In this document: positions 35,202 through 44,089 of the stretch, piece by piece
How the letters are laid out: the number at the start of each line of letters is the position of its first letter
Position numbering within the stretch: position 1 is the first letter of the stretch
From: BOG-1184 sp049514575
GTDB lineage: Bacteria; Fibrobacterota; Chitinivibrionia; Chitinivibrionales; Chitinispirillaceae
Assembly (NCBI GenBank): GCA_049514575.1
Contig: JBEKUX010000010.1
Span: forward strand, 6,051-70,050
Length of the DNA stretch: 64,000 nt
Direction: 5' to 3'
Program-made: the position numbers and the translations under genes
Notes under the pieces: generated by a model
Seen by the model: only the letters and a program-made list of their open reading frames with translations
What the model was told of the DNA's origin: nothing
The model's database searches: none

Positions 35202-35927
35202 AAAAAACCTCCTTCTTTGAATGAATGATGGGATCTAACCATTTTTCGACTTTTTCGCTACCTTTCCCTGGAATAAAAGAGAAATCACTGGTGTATAATA
35301 GTTGTAAACATCTATGCGATGTCCGGGGAATCTTTTATGCAGCTCGCGGATCGTCGGTGTGGCACAGAATGGTGTCTCCGAGACCGAGCGAGGTGCACCA
35401 GACGGAGATCCGGTTTCGAGGATGTCTTTCAACGCGCCGACCGGTGTGCAAGCCCCTGCTGCCGGAGGAAAGGAGGGAATATTCCTTATGTCAACTGGCC
35501 CGATAGTTGCGGGGGGGGGGCATTTTTGCATAATTCCTTGCATCAGGGAAAGGGTGGAAGATGTGTCGTGTGTTCATGGGTGTTTCAATAATACAACGCG
35601 GTCAAGGCTTTTCAAACGAAATCAATTTCGTGTGAGGTATATCGTTGATTTAAATGTGGTTACATAGATATTTGTTTCGTTTCTTATCCGAAAACTACTT
35701 GCCTTGCATGAAAAACAGTGAAATTCGTAGAACTGCAAGAATTCGTTTTTTCCTCTTTTTTTGCATTTTCTCTCCAAAAACCTCGATATATGGTCCATCG
35801 CAAAATGGGTAATGCAGGCGGTCCTTGTGCTTATGGAGGCACCACCGCCTTGACGGTTAAACCGGCAATGAGGTATTTTCCTCAGTCACAAAGCAACAGC
35901 ATACGGTGTTTTCCCAGAAAGGCAGCC
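35202..35927. other. Gene-poor interval with possible NHL-like remnant and a G10 tract
   Basis: The interval has 726 bp. A plus-strand frame from about 35314 reads VAQNGVSETERGAPDGDP ... SFNAPTGV, reminiscent of an NHL-repeat segment, but it has no ribosome binding site or domain completion. A run of ten G lies at 35511-35520. No other gene is supported. The stretch from 35640 is AT-rich and upstream of rpmE. Confidence 0.35.
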
Positions 35928-36140
35928 ATGAAAGAAAAGATCCATCCCAGGTACGCAAACGTGAAATTCACCTGTTCCTGCGGCAACGTCATTGAAACGC
36001 GGGCCACGATCCCCAGCAGGCACATCGAAATCTGCAACGAATGCCATCCGTATTATACCGGAAAACAGAAGCTTGTTGATACCGCCGGAAGGGTCGAGCG
36101 GTTCAAGAAACGCTACGCAAAAAAGACCAAAGAGTCATAG
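35928..36140 (+). CDS. rpmE: 50S ribosomal protein L31, zinc-binding type
   Basis: The protein has 70 residues, starting MKEKIHPRYANVKFTCSCGN; the longer upstream frame is not used. The zinc ligands Cys16, Cys18, Cys36 and Cys39 (CSC ... CNEC) mark the zinc-containing (C+) form. The C-terminus has the usual HPYYTGKQKLVDTAGRVERFKKRY. It is a component of the large ribosomal subunit and precedes DUF1385, prfA and prmC, a common bacterial gene order. Confidence 0.97.
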   Translation: MKEKIHPRYANVKFTCSCGNVIETRATIPSRHIEICNECHPYYTGKQKLVDTAGRVERFKKRYAKKTKES

Positions 36141-36158
36141 CGATCGCCGATGATGCCG

Positions 36159-36193
36159 GGACGGAAGGCCGTTGGGCCTTCCGTCCTCTTTTA
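36159..36193 (+). terminator. Rho-independent terminator after rpmE
   Basis: A perfect 12-bp stem GGACGGAAGGCC / GGCCTTCCGTCC with loop GTTG is followed by TCTTTTA. Confidence 0.85.
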
Positions 36194-36244
36194 TTCTCTT
36201 CACTGATCGACAAGGTACACTGTCGGTTGACAAGGACGTTTTTC

Positions 36245-37201
36245 ATGAAAATTAAATATTTTTTCCTGTCGTGCGCCCTTCCGCTTTTCGCCAGGCCGAA
36301 AAAGGTCGGCGGCCAGGCGGTCATCGAAGGTGTGATGATGCGGGGCAGGCGGAAAGTTTCGTGGGCGGTCAGGAACCGGCGCGGCGGTCTGGTTGTGGAG
36401 CAGTTCCCGTTTGTCTCGGCCGCGGCAAAAAACCGGCTGTGGCGGCTGCCGGTACTGCGCGGCGCCGTGAGCCTTTATGAATCGCTTGTGCTCGGGTATA
36501 AAGCGCTTTCACGCTCTGCGGAAATCGCGTCCGAAGAAGCCGACGCCGGCAATGACCCGGCCGCGCAACAGCGGCAGAAAAAAAGCAATGTTATCGCTTC
36601 GTGGGCGAGTTTCGGCTTTGCGCTGCTCGTAAGCCTTGGCCTCTTCATGTACGCACCCATGTGGGTCCTGTCTCAATTCGTCCCTGCCGATTCCGCCGTC
36701 GTTTTCAATACGCTGGCCGGCGCCATCAGGATCGTCCTGTTCCTCGCGTATCTGCTCCTGATCAGCATGTGGAAAGACATGCGGAGGGTCTTCGAATACC
36801 ACGGCGCCGAGCACAAGGCGATATTCACCTTTGAAGACGGCAAAGAGCTCACGCTTGACAATATGCGCCCCTACACGACGCTCCACCCGCGGTGCGGGAC
36901 AAGCTTCCTGCTCATGGTCGCGCTTCTCTGCATCCTGCTTTTTTCCATGGTTGACGCGTGCGTCATCGCCCTGATCGGCCCGTATCCGCACGTGCTCGTC
37001 CGTTTCGCGGTGCACCTCCTGCTCGTTCCGTTCGTTGCCGGGACATCCTTCGAAGCGCTGAGACTTTCGGACCGGTACCGGCACCTTCCGCTGGTGGGCG
37101 CGATGATCCTTCCCGGGCTCTGGCTCCAGAAAATCACCACACGCCGCCCCGACGACGGACAGCTTGAAGTCGCCGCGGCAGCGCTCAGGGCAATTGTATG
37201 A
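36245..37201 (+). CDS. DUF1385 family membrane protein (YqhQ-like)
   Basis: The protein has 318 residues from ATG 36245; an in-frame TTG at 36227 is less likely, since AAGGAC precedes the ATG. The N-terminal GGQAVIEGVMMRGRRKVSWAVR and the central EYHGAEHKAIFTFEDGKELTLDN ... HPRCGTSFL are the conserved DUF1385 blocks. Four or so membrane segments follow. The biochemical function of the family is not established. The gene overlaps prfA by 4 nt (ATGA), so translation is probably coupled. Confidence 0.92.
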   Translation: MKIKYFFLSCALPLFARPKKVGGQAVIEGVMMRGRRKVSWAVRNRRGGLVVEQFPFVSAAAKNRLWRLPVLRGAVSLYESLVLGYKALSRSAEIASEEADAGNDPAAQQRQKKSNVIASWASFGFALLVSLGLFMYAPMWVLSQFVPADSAVVFNTLAGAIRIVLFLAYLLLISMWKDMRRVFEYHGAEHKAIFTFEDGKELTLDNMRPYTTLHPRCGTSFLLMVALLCILLFSMVDACVIALIGPYPHVLVRFAVHLLLVPFVAGTSFEALRLSDRYRHLPLVGAMILPGLWLQKITTRRPDDGQLEVAAAALRAIV

Positions 37202-38268
37202 TCACGGAGAAAGTACACCGACTTCTCGAACGGCGCACCGAGCTCGAAACCGAACTTGCCTCCCCGTCCACGCTCCGCGATCCTTCGACAATGGAAAAAC
37301 TGGGCCGCGAATACACCGGCATCAATAAGAACCTGCCGCTCTACAAAAAATACCTTGCCACGGTGAAATCGATCGTTGAGGCGGAACACCTGATACAATC
37401 CGAAACCGACCCGGACATGGTCGCCCTTGCCCGGGACGAACTTTCGGCGCACGAAAAGCTGCTTCCCGGGCTGGAGCAGAAGATCAAATATCTGCTCGTG
37501 CCGCGCGACCCGAAAGACCATAAAAACGCCGTGATGGAGATCCGTGCGGGCACCGGCGGGACCGAGGCCGGCATCTTTGCCGCCGACCTCTACCGGATGT
37601 ATACGCACTTTGCCGAACGTAAAGGTTTCCAGACCGAGGTGCTGAGCTCCAGTTTCGGCGATGTCGGCGCGATCAAGGAGATCATTTTCATGGTGCGCGG
37701 CGAGAACGCGTACGGCACCCTCAAATATGAATCGGGCGTTCACCGGGTCCAGCGCGTGCCGCAGACCGAGGCGCAGGGACGGGTGCACACGTCGGCGGCG
37801 TCGGTAGCGGTATTCCCGGAGGCGGACGATGTCGAAGTGAACATCAATCCGAACGACCTGCGCATCGACCTTTTCTGTTCGAGCGGGCCCGGCGGCCAAT
37901 CGGTCAATACCACCTATTCCGCGGTCCGCATCGTCCATCTGCCCACCGGCCTCGTGGTCCAGTGCCAGGACGAAAAATCCCAGCACAAGAACAAGGCAAA
38001 GGCGATGAAGGTCCTGCAGACGCGGTTGTACGAAAAGAAGCTCGCCGAGGTCGAGGCGGAGGAGTCGGCCGCGCGCAAGACCATGGTCTCGACCGGAGAC
38101 CGCAGCGCCAAGATCCGCACCTACAACTTCCCCCAGAACCGCGTGACCGACCACCGCATCAACCTCACGCTCTACCGGCTCGACTCGGTCATCGACGGCG
38201 ACATAGAAGAATTGATAGATGCTTTAGCCATCGCCGATCTTGATGAGAAGGTAAAGCAGTCGGGATAA
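37198..38268 (+). CDS. prfA: Peptide chain release factor 1
   Basis: The protein has 356 residues, full length. The GGQ loop that triggers peptidyl-tRNA hydrolysis is in FCSSGPGGQSVNTTYSAVR (about residue 230). The codon-recognition region reads RVPQTEAQGRVHTSA. It recognises UAA and UAG. The start overlaps the DUF1385 stop, and prmC, which methylates the GGQ glutamine, follows 12 nt downstream. Confidence 0.97.
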   Translation: MITEKVHRLLERRTELETELASPSTLRDPSTMEKLGREYTGINKNLPLYKKYLATVKSIVEAEHLIQSETDPDMVALARDELSAHEKLLPGLEQKIKYLLVPRDPKDHKNAVMEIRAGTGGTEAGIFAADLYRMYTHFAERKGFQTEVLSSSFGDVGAIKEIIFMVRGENAYGTLKYESGVHRVQRVPQTEAQGRVHTSAASVAVFPEADDVEVNINPNDLRIDLFCSSGPGGQSVNTTYSAVRIVHLPTGLVVQCQDEKSQHKNKAKAMKVLQTRLYEKKLAEVEAEESAARKTMVSTGDRSAKIRTYNFPQNRVTDHRINLTLYRLDSVIDGDIEELIDALAIADLDEKVKQSG

Positions 38269-38280
38269 TAGTATTTAAAA

Positions 38281-39117
38281 ATGACCGTTATTCAAACTTT
38301 ACAATCAATTCAAAAACGCTGTACACCGGCAGCGGGAGAATTCGCACTTCCGGAAGCGGAAAGAATTCTCGAGTTTCTTCTTAATTGCTCCCGGTCCGAA
38401 CTCTATCTTTCTTCTCAAATAGAGATACCCGCTGAAAAAAACGATACCATTGAAACCATTATTGACCGCCGGCTTACCGGCGAACCTTTGGCATATATTC
38501 TCGGTAGCGCGTATTTTTATAACGGAGAATGCGTCGTAACCCCTGACGTGCTTATTCCCCGGCCCGACACCGAAATCCTTGTCGAAGAGGTACTTAAAAA
38601 TGAGCGGTCTTTCAATGACAGGTTTCTAGAATTCGGCACCGGTTCCGGCTGCATAGCGGCTGTTTTAACCGGGCAGAACCCGTCATGGAAAGCGGTTGCG
38701 ACGGATTTTTCCTTCCCTGCGCTGAAAATAGCCCGGCAAAATTGTCAGAAGGACGTTCCGCTTCTCTGCTGCGACCGGCTGTCGGCGATTACCGCGACGA
38801 ACCGTCCCCGCTTCGACTTTATTGTCAGCAATCCGCCGTATATCAGGTCTGCGGTATTGCCTGTGTTGGAGAAATCGGTATACGCGTATGAACCGCTTTC
38901 AGCGCTTGACGGCGGGACAGACGGCCTGGATTTTTTCCGGTACCTGGCAAAAGAAGCGCCGCCATTGCTCATCCGGGGCGGCAGAATTTATTGTGAGATA
39001 GGATACGATCAGGGCACTGACGCTCCTGATATTTTTTCTTCCCATGGGTGGACCGATATTTCAGTTACAAACGATATGGGCAACAGGCCGAGGGTTTTAA
39101 GGGCCATTAAACCGTAA
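38281..39117 (+). CDS. prmC: Release factor glutamine N5-methyltransferase
   Basis: The protein has 278 residues. The SAM-binding motif is FGTGSGCIAAVL (about 118-129). The catalytic NPPY motif (SNPPYIRS, about 182-189) positions the glutamine of the GGQ loop. The N-terminal helical domain (about 1-75, with the typical LTGEPLAYILG) recognises the release factor. It modifies the RF1 encoded immediately upstream. Confidence 0.95.
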   Translation: MTVIQTLQSIQKRCTPAAGEFALPEAERILEFLLNCSRSELYLSSQIEIPAEKNDTIETIIDRRLTGEPLAYILGSAYFYNGECVVTPDVLIPRPDTEILVEEVLKNERSFNDRFLEFGTGSGCIAAVLTGQNPSWKAVATDFSFPALKIARQNCQKDVPLLCCDRLSAITATNRPRFDFIVSNPPYIRSAVLPVLEKSVYAYEPLSALDGGTDGLDFFRYLAKEAPPLLIRGGRIYCEIGYDQGTDAPDIFSSHGWTDISVTNDMGNRPRVLRAIKP

Positions 39118-39150
39118 TAGTAAATAGTAATATGAAGAATAATTATTCTT

Positions 39151-39512
39151 TTGGGGCTAAAGGCTCCTGCGGAGGGTATCGGGTGGGCTGGGCCAGTGAA
39201 GATTTAGAGCACCCGTTACCCGCACCCCCAAGCTATACGCCGTTTAATAGAAATCATTTATTAATCCGGTCATTATATAGATACCATGTTCATCACGAAC
39301 TCACCCCCTTATATCCCCCTCTCTTGCAAACAAGAGAGGGGGAAACCGAAGGAGAGGGTGAGTTTATATGTCGGCAATGGTCATCTATAAAATGCGCTCA
39401 TTAACAACTCTTTTTTATTTTACATAACCAGAATTTGAGGGTGGGGGTCAAACAAAGTTGAAAATCTGTACAACAGCGCCCACCCCCTACCCAATTAAAA
39501 GACTTTAGCTGA
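39151..39512 (+). repeat. MITE-like element, copy with nested palindrome
   Basis: The left end carries GGCTAAAGGCTCCTGCGG, the reverse complement of the right end of the copies at 50.6 and 52.5 kb. The right end is CCCACCCCCTACCC ... GACTTTAGC. A CTCTCTTG ... CAAGAGAG palindromic repeat (39298-39366) sits inside. It fills most of the 414-bp gap between prmC and lpxK, which holds no gene. Confidence 0.7.
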
Positions 39513-39531
39513 ATAAATATTTATTAATTTT

Positions 39532-40641
39532 ATGATAATAGACAAAAAAGATAATGCCTCAATTTCTCCTTTCGGCCAATCGCTTCCGGTGAAAATGGCA
39601 TCATCACTTTTCGGCGCTGTTGTCGGTTTCCGTAATGCGTTGTACGATCACCTCCCGTTTCTCTCGCATCCGGCAGACCGCCCCGTCATCAGTATCGGCG
39701 GGATCAGAGCAGGCGGTACCGGCAAAACGCCGGTGGCGCTCATGATCGGGGAACACCTTCTGTCAAAAGGGTATGCCGTTGCTTTTCTTTCGCGGGGCTA
39801 TCGCAGGAAAAAACACCGTATTTGTATCGTCAAACCGTATGAATCCGTTTTCTGGGAAGAGATCGGCGACGAACCCTGTCTCCTGCACAACCGGCTGCCC
39901 CAAACCTGGCTCGGCATCAACGCCAAACGGCGCAGGTCGGCTGCGCGGCTCTCGGCGCTTCTGCCGAAACGTGCGGCATTCGTTCTTGATGACGGTTTCC
40001 AGCACCGTACACTCAAACGCGACCTTGATATCGTCTGTCTGCACGACGGTGCTCATAACGACCTGCTGATACCTTCGGGCTTTCTCCGGGAACCCTTCGG
40101 CGCACTGTCAAGGGCGCATGCAGCGCTCATCATCGGATCCGCCGACAACAAAAGTGCGCTCGAAGAACTGCGGCTGCTGGTTGCCGAACGTTTCCCCGGA
40201 CTCTGCACCGCCGTCCTGTTCCAGGAGATGGGACACTGGGTCAATGCCGGAAACGGCCGCAGCGCCGCCGCTCCGCCGATTGAAAAACCTCTTCTCGTAT
40301 GCGGCATCGCCCGTCCCGAACGTTTTATTGCAATGGTCCGCAAAGCAGGGATCACTCCGTGCATCGAACGTATTTTTTCCGATCACCACCGCTATATTGC
40401 AAATGACTTCATTAAAACCCGTGAACTATATTCAACAGGAATTATTACAACGGAAAAGGATGCGGTCCGCCTTGCGGCACCCGGGGTTGTTCCGGCGGAA
40501 ATGGTATGGTATCCGACGCTGAACTATCGTTTTGCGGAAAGAAAAGACGAAGAGCGGTTATACTCATTAATCGATGCACGCTGTCCCTACGGGCAAAGGA
40601 GGGAAAGAGAATGCGGTTTATCACGGCAACAGGTATTGTAG
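39532..40641 (+). CDS. lpxK: Tetraacyldisaccharide 4'-kinase
   Basis: The protein has 369 residues. The Walker A-like SIGGIRAGGTGKTPVALMI (about 55-73) and SRGYRRKKH are diagnostic of LpxK, which phosphorylates the lipid A precursor at the 4' position at the inner membrane. The catalytic-region DDGFQHRTLKRDLDIV is present. Its presence implies a lipid A-containing outer membrane. The C-terminus overlaps the next gene by 31 nt. Confidence 0.95.
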   Translation: MIIDKKDNASISPFGQSLPVKMASSLFGAVVGFRNALYDHLPFLSHPADRPVISIGGIRAGGTGKTPVALMIGEHLLSKGYAVAFLSRGYRRKKHRICIVKPYESVFWEEIGDEPCLLHNRLPQTWLGINAKRRRSAARLSALLPKRAAFVLDDGFQHRTLKRDLDIVCLHDGAHNDLLIPSGFLREPFGALSRAHAALIIGSADNKSALEELRLLVAERFPGLCTAVLFQEMGHWVNAGNGRSAAAPPIEKPLLVCGIARPERFIAMVRKAGITPCIERIFSDHHRYIANDFIKTRELYSTGIITTEKDAVRLAAPGVVPAEMVWYPTLNYRFAERKDEERLYSLIDARCPYGQRRERECGLSRQQVL

Positions 40642-40982
40642 CGGCATTGTCGGTGCTGTTTTTTTCTCCCGCTAAAGCCGCCGCAACCCAGTATGTTCAG
40701 ATATCTGAACCTTTTGTCAACGTATACGAGCAGCTTGACCCGAAATCAAACGTCCTTAAAATGGTAAAAAAAGGCGACCGTCTGGAACTTGATTTCGCCG
40801 GCGACAAATGGTACAAAGTCAAAGTCGGCGACCAGATCGGATGGGTCGAAAGAACGGCCGGAGACGTCGTCGAAGGGTCGAATTCGTTTTCTACGGTACT
40901 GTCAATCGTCCTGATCGGTATTTTGCTTGCAGCCACGATTTACGTGGTTACATTGTATATTAAAAAACAGAAAATGGCTTGA
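40611..40982 (+). CDS. SH3-domain protein with C-terminal membrane anchor
   Basis: The protein has 123 residues from ATG 40611 (AAAGGAGGG upstream); the start lies inside the end of lpxK. A signal peptide (MRFITATGIVAALSVLFFSPAKAAA) is followed by a bacterial SH3-type domain (about 28-87: VNVYEQLDPKSNVLKMVKKGDRLEL ... WYKVKVGDQIGWVERTAG). One membrane segment (about 95-117) and a short basic tail follow. It probably sits in the inner membrane with the SH3 domain in the periplasm, where such domains bind peptidoglycan or partner peptides. It is paralogous in layout to the next gene. Confidence 0.8.
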   Translation: MRFITATGIVAALSVLFFSPAKAAATQYVQISEPFVNVYEQLDPKSNVLKMVKKGDRLELDFAGDKWYKVKVGDQIGWVERTAGDVVEGSNSFSTVLSIVLIGILLAATIYVVTLYIKKQKMA

Positions 40983-41010
40983 TTCATCAAACATCTCCCG
41001 TGTCTCCTCT

Positions 41011-42651
41011 ATGAAATTGAAGAGTGCGGGAATTTTCCCGCTTTTTGCCATTGTCATTTTCTATTCTTCCGCATGGTGCGAAAAATTGGTTGAGGTCGTC
41101 TCACCGATCATCAAACTGCACGTTGACCCTTCCGCCACATCAGATACCAAGGGATTTGCCCGAAAAGGCCAGCGCTTCATCGTCAATGGCGAAAGCGGTC
41201 CGTGGTATCAGATCAGGTTATATAACACCATCGTCTGGATCCCCAAGGAAGCCGTAAATGTTCTGGAGTCCACTGAACCGGCTCCTGTTGCAGCAGCGCC
41301 TGCGGCCCCTGCGGCAGGGAATGCAAATGCGAAACTCGCGGCGCAACCGGCTCACCCGGCAGCGCCTCCTCCGGTGGCCCAGCAGACCGCACCGGCGGTA
41401 CCGGCGTCGCAGGAAACCCAAGGCCCTGCACCGGCAGGCACAACACCCGCGCCAGGCGCGCCTGGATTGGCCGCTGCTCCGGGGGTGGCGGGCGCGGCCC
41501 CTGCCCCGAAACCGAAAAAACTTTTCAAACCACCAAGAAAGGGAACCTGGTACACACAATTTTCGCATATCTCCGAAGAGGAATCCGGAAAGGAGATTTC
41601 CTTCTTTCAGATAGCGAGCAACGAAGCCGCCGTTTATTCTTCGGCGAACACCGCGGCCGCGGTCCTGATGAAAGCAAAAAAAGGTGATTTTTTCCCGCTC
41701 CTCGAAGAGTCGGGGGTGTGGTATAAAATCGCACTGAAAGACACGGTCGGCTGGATAGAGGCCGATAAAGGTTCAATTGTCAATGCCCCGTCGTCGGGAT
41801 TCTTCGAAGAATACCAGCTTTATATCATCATCGGCGCATCAATCGCGGTACTGATCATCGCGGCCATCCTGCTTATTATCTTCCGGCGCAGAGCGAACAT
41901 AAAGGGCAGGAAGACCGATCCGTTCCGTGCAATGATCTTCGCCAAATCATCCGTCTCGATCCGGTGCATCGTTTCAAACAAGACGATGTCGCTCGAAAAA
42001 TACCTCGGCGCCATAGGCTTTTCCGTAAAAACCGTTCGTATGCTTGACGGAGCGCAGAAAACCATCACGAAACTCCAGCCGGAGGTGGTTTTCATCGACT
42101 GGGACATCACCGACGACATCCCCGGCACCATCGAAATACTGTTTGCCGGGTATGATGAAAATAAACTTCCTCTCGCTGTCTTCTTCAATCTGCCCGATCT
42201 TTCGGACATCCCGATGATCCCGGTACTTCTGCGGGCATATCATCTGGGCCGCTCGTTTTCAGACCATGACATCTCAAAACTTATAACCCCGACCATGCTT
42301 TCCCGGACCACTCAGAAAGCGACCGCGGCAGCAGCGCTCGAAGGCGATATCGCCGAGGGAAATTTGCCGGAAATCATGCAGTTCATCGAGACCGGGAAAA
42401 AAACCGGGTGCCTTCTGATCGAGACCGACCTGCCGCTCGGCATGATCTATTTCGGCCAGGGCCGCATTATCCACGCCGCAGCCGCGAACAATGTCATGGG
42501 AAGGGAAGCAATCTCTTTCCTACTCGACCTTAAACAGGGAAAATTCAAGTTCCTTCTCAACAAGGAGCCGAAGACCAGCGACCTCAACCTTTCGACGCTC
42601 GAAGTGCTCATGGAATGGAGCAAAGCGGAAGATGAAGCTCATCGGAGTTGA
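41011..42651 (+). CDS. Two SH3 domains, membrane segment, receiver-like domain and DUF4388
   Basis: The protein has 546 residues from ATG 41011. A signal peptide is followed by SH3 domain 1 (about 27-88), a Pro/Ala-rich linker (about 90-175), SH3 domain 2 (about 195-255, WYKIALKDTVGWIEADKG) and a membrane segment (about 270-292). The cytoplasmic part begins with a receiver-like fold (about 315-430: VVFIDWDI keeps one Asp strand, but the full acidic pocket and Lys are not obvious). It ends in DUF4388/PATAN (about 440-535: ALEGDIAEGNLPEIMQFIETGKKTGCLLIE ... IYFGQGRIIHAAAANNVMGREAI). It may pass envelope state to a cytoplasmic response (inference). It overlaps ruvX by 20 nt. Confidence 0.82.
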   Translation: MKLKSAGIFPLFAIVIFYSSAWCEKLVEVVSPIIKLHVDPSATSDTKGFARKGQRFIVNGESGPWYQIRLYNTIVWIPKEAVNVLESTEPAPVAAAPAAPAAGNANAKLAAQPAHPAAPPPVAQQTAPAVPASQETQGPAPAGTTPAPGAPGLAAAPGVAGAAPAPKPKKLFKPPRKGTWYTQFSHISEEESGKEISFFQIASNEAAVYSSANTAAAVLMKAKKGDFFPLLEESGVWYKIALKDTVGWIEADKGSIVNAPSSGFFEEYQLYIIIGASIAVLIIAAILLIIFRRRANIKGRKTDPFRAMIFAKSSVSIRCIVSNKTMSLEKYLGAIGFSVKTVRMLDGAQKTITKLQPEVVFIDWDITDDIPGTIEILFAGYDENKLPLAVFFNLPDLSDIPMIPVLLRAYHLGRSFSDHDISKLITPTMLSRTTQKATAAAALEGDIAEGNLPEIMQFIETGKKTGCLLIETDLPLGMIYFGQGRIIHAAAANNVMGREAISFLLDLKQGKFKFLLNKEPKTSDLNLSTLEVLMEWSKAEDEAHRS

Positions 42652-43048
42652 TTACGGCCGGCGCCGGATCGGGATGGCAGCGACCGACGAGACCGGAACC
42701 GCGGTGCGGGGACTCGCAACGATAGACAGAAAAAAACATGGCCATCCCCTTCTGCCGCTCCTTGCCGTCATCGAACGCGAGCGGCCCGGCGCACTGGTGT
42801 TCGGCCTGCCGCTCGACGCGGATGACCGGGAGACTTCCATGGCGACGGAAATCAGGAAGTTCGCCGCCGACCTTGAAAAAAAGATCTCATTCCCCGTATA
42901 TTTTATCGATGAAAGCCTGACGTCGAAACAGGCGTCCGAACTTCTCAGGTTTCGCAAAAAGAAAGAGCGGCGGAACAAAGAGGCTGTTGATAGAATTGCC
43001 GCGTGTCTGATACTTGAGGCGTTTTTAAAGGAAAATATATATAAATAA
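42632..43048 (+). CDS. ruvX: Putative pre-16S rRNA nuclease / Holliday junction resolvase-like
   Basis: The protein has 138 residues from ATG 42632. The RNase H-like fold signatures are GVDYGRRRIGMAATD (first catalytic Asp), ALVFGLPLDADDRE (motif with acidic residues) and FIDESLTSKQASELL plus DRIAACLILEAFL (terminal acidic residues). In E. coli YqgF processes the 16S rRNA 5' end. It starts within the preceding gene, so its expression is tied to that operon. Confidence 0.93.
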   Translation: MKLIGVDYGRRRIGMAATDETGTAVRGLATIDRKKHGHPLLPLLAVIERERPGALVFGLPLDADDRETSMATEIRKFAADLEKKISFPVYFIDESLTSKQASELLRFRKKKERRNKEAVDRIAACLILEAFLKENIYK

Positions 43049-43054
43049 TTTTTT

Positions 43055-43356
43055 TGTGCTGAAGGCTGCAGATTGGGTAGGGGGTGCCTGCCTGCCGACC
43101 CGCTACGCCCTCGCCGCCGCATAGTGCTATGACGAAGCGGGGAGCGTTAGCGTGGCGAGAGCCTCGGCGCAGGCAGGAGCACCGCCGGTGCAGCTTTGAG
43201 CACCCTTTACCCGCACCCACAAACATCGTTTAGATAAAATATGTTTTGAAATTTTTTTGATTTCAACGCACCTTACGCTTGAAGGTGGGGGTAAAACGAA
43301 GTTTGTTTTCAGCACAATGGCGCCCACCCCCTACCCAAACAGGAGCCTTTAGCCAA
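43055..43356 (+). repeat. MITE-like element, copy with nested inverted repeat
   Basis: The left end GCTGAAGGCTGCAGATTGGG and right end ACCCAAACAGGAGCCTTTAGCC are imperfect inverted repeats about 35-38 bp long. An extra palindromic block at about 43087-43190 (GTGCCTGCCTGCC ... GGCGCAGGCAGGAGCAC) is inserted in the left half. The rest matches the copies at 50.6 and 52.5 kb. It fills the ruvX-rsmI gap. Confidence 0.7.
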
Positions 43357-43387
43357 AGAAAAACATTTTAAAGAAAGTCTATTACTT

Positions 43388-44089
43388 ATGGGAACACTAT
43401 TTCTCGTCTCCACCCCTATCGGTAACCTCTCCGACCTTTCGAGCAGGGCCGTGCAGACCCTTAAAGAGGCTGACGCAATCCTGGCCGAAGATACCCGCGT
43501 CTCCCGTACCCTGCTTGTCAATGCCGGCATCACCGCCATTCCGGAACCCTATCACGACTTCAATAAGGAGCGTGTCACGCCGGCGCTTATCGCCCGTCTC
43601 AAATCAGGGGAAAAAATCGCCCTTATCACGGACGCGGGCACCCCGGGCATTGCAGATCCGGCATTTAACCTTGTACGCGCCGCAATCGCCGGGGGAATCA
43701 CCGTTATTCCGGTCCCGGGACCGGCCGCTTTTCTTGCCGCGCTGGTTGCCAGCGGACTTCCTACCGACCGCTTTGTGTTCGAAAATTTCCTACCGTTTAA
43801 AAGCGGGGCCCGCCGCCGCGTTCTGGAATCGTTTAAAGGTGATCCGCGTACGGTCATCTTTTATGAAACTCCCCACCGCATTGTCAAAGTACTCGAAGCA
43901 ATGGATGAAATTTTCGGCGATGTTCTGGTCGTGATCGGAAGGGAACTGACCAAGATCCACGAAGAGTTCCTGCGCGGTTCGCCCAAAGAACTGCTCGCGC
44001 ATTTCGCGACAAAGCCGCCGCGCGGCGAGATGGCGGTACTGTTCAATCTGCGGATGCGGGCAACCTCATCCCCCAAACCCTTCTCCTGA
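43388..44089 (+). CDS. rsmI: 16S rRNA (cytidine-1402-2'-O)-methyltransferase
   Basis: The protein has 233 residues. GTLFLVSTPIGNLSDLSSRAVQTLKEADAILAEDTR is the RsmI start. The SAM-binding TDAGTPGIADP (about 79-89) and IPVPGPAAFLAALVASGLP follow, and the region ending with EFLRGSPKEL is complete. Many homologues reach about 270-290 residues. This one lacks the last 40-50 residues of the small C-terminal domain, with a clean stop before repeat DNA. Core catalytic parts are intact, so it is probably functional. Confidence 0.94.
   Translation: MGTLFLVSTPIGNLSDLSSRAVQTLKEADAILAEDTRVSRTLLVNAGITAIPEPYHDFNKERVTPALIARLKSGEKIALITDAGTPGIADPAFNLVRAAIAGGITVIPVPGPAAFLAALVASGLPTDRFVFENFLPFKSGARRRVLESFKGDPRTVIFYETPHRIVKVLEAMDEIFGDVLVVIGRELTKIHEEFLRGSPKELLAHFATKPPRGEMAVLFNLRMRATSSPKPFS

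Noticed and set aside
36871..38154. A 427-codon minus-strand open frame opposite prfA
   Set aside because: It is a shadow frame of prfA and DUF1385 with no recognisable motif.
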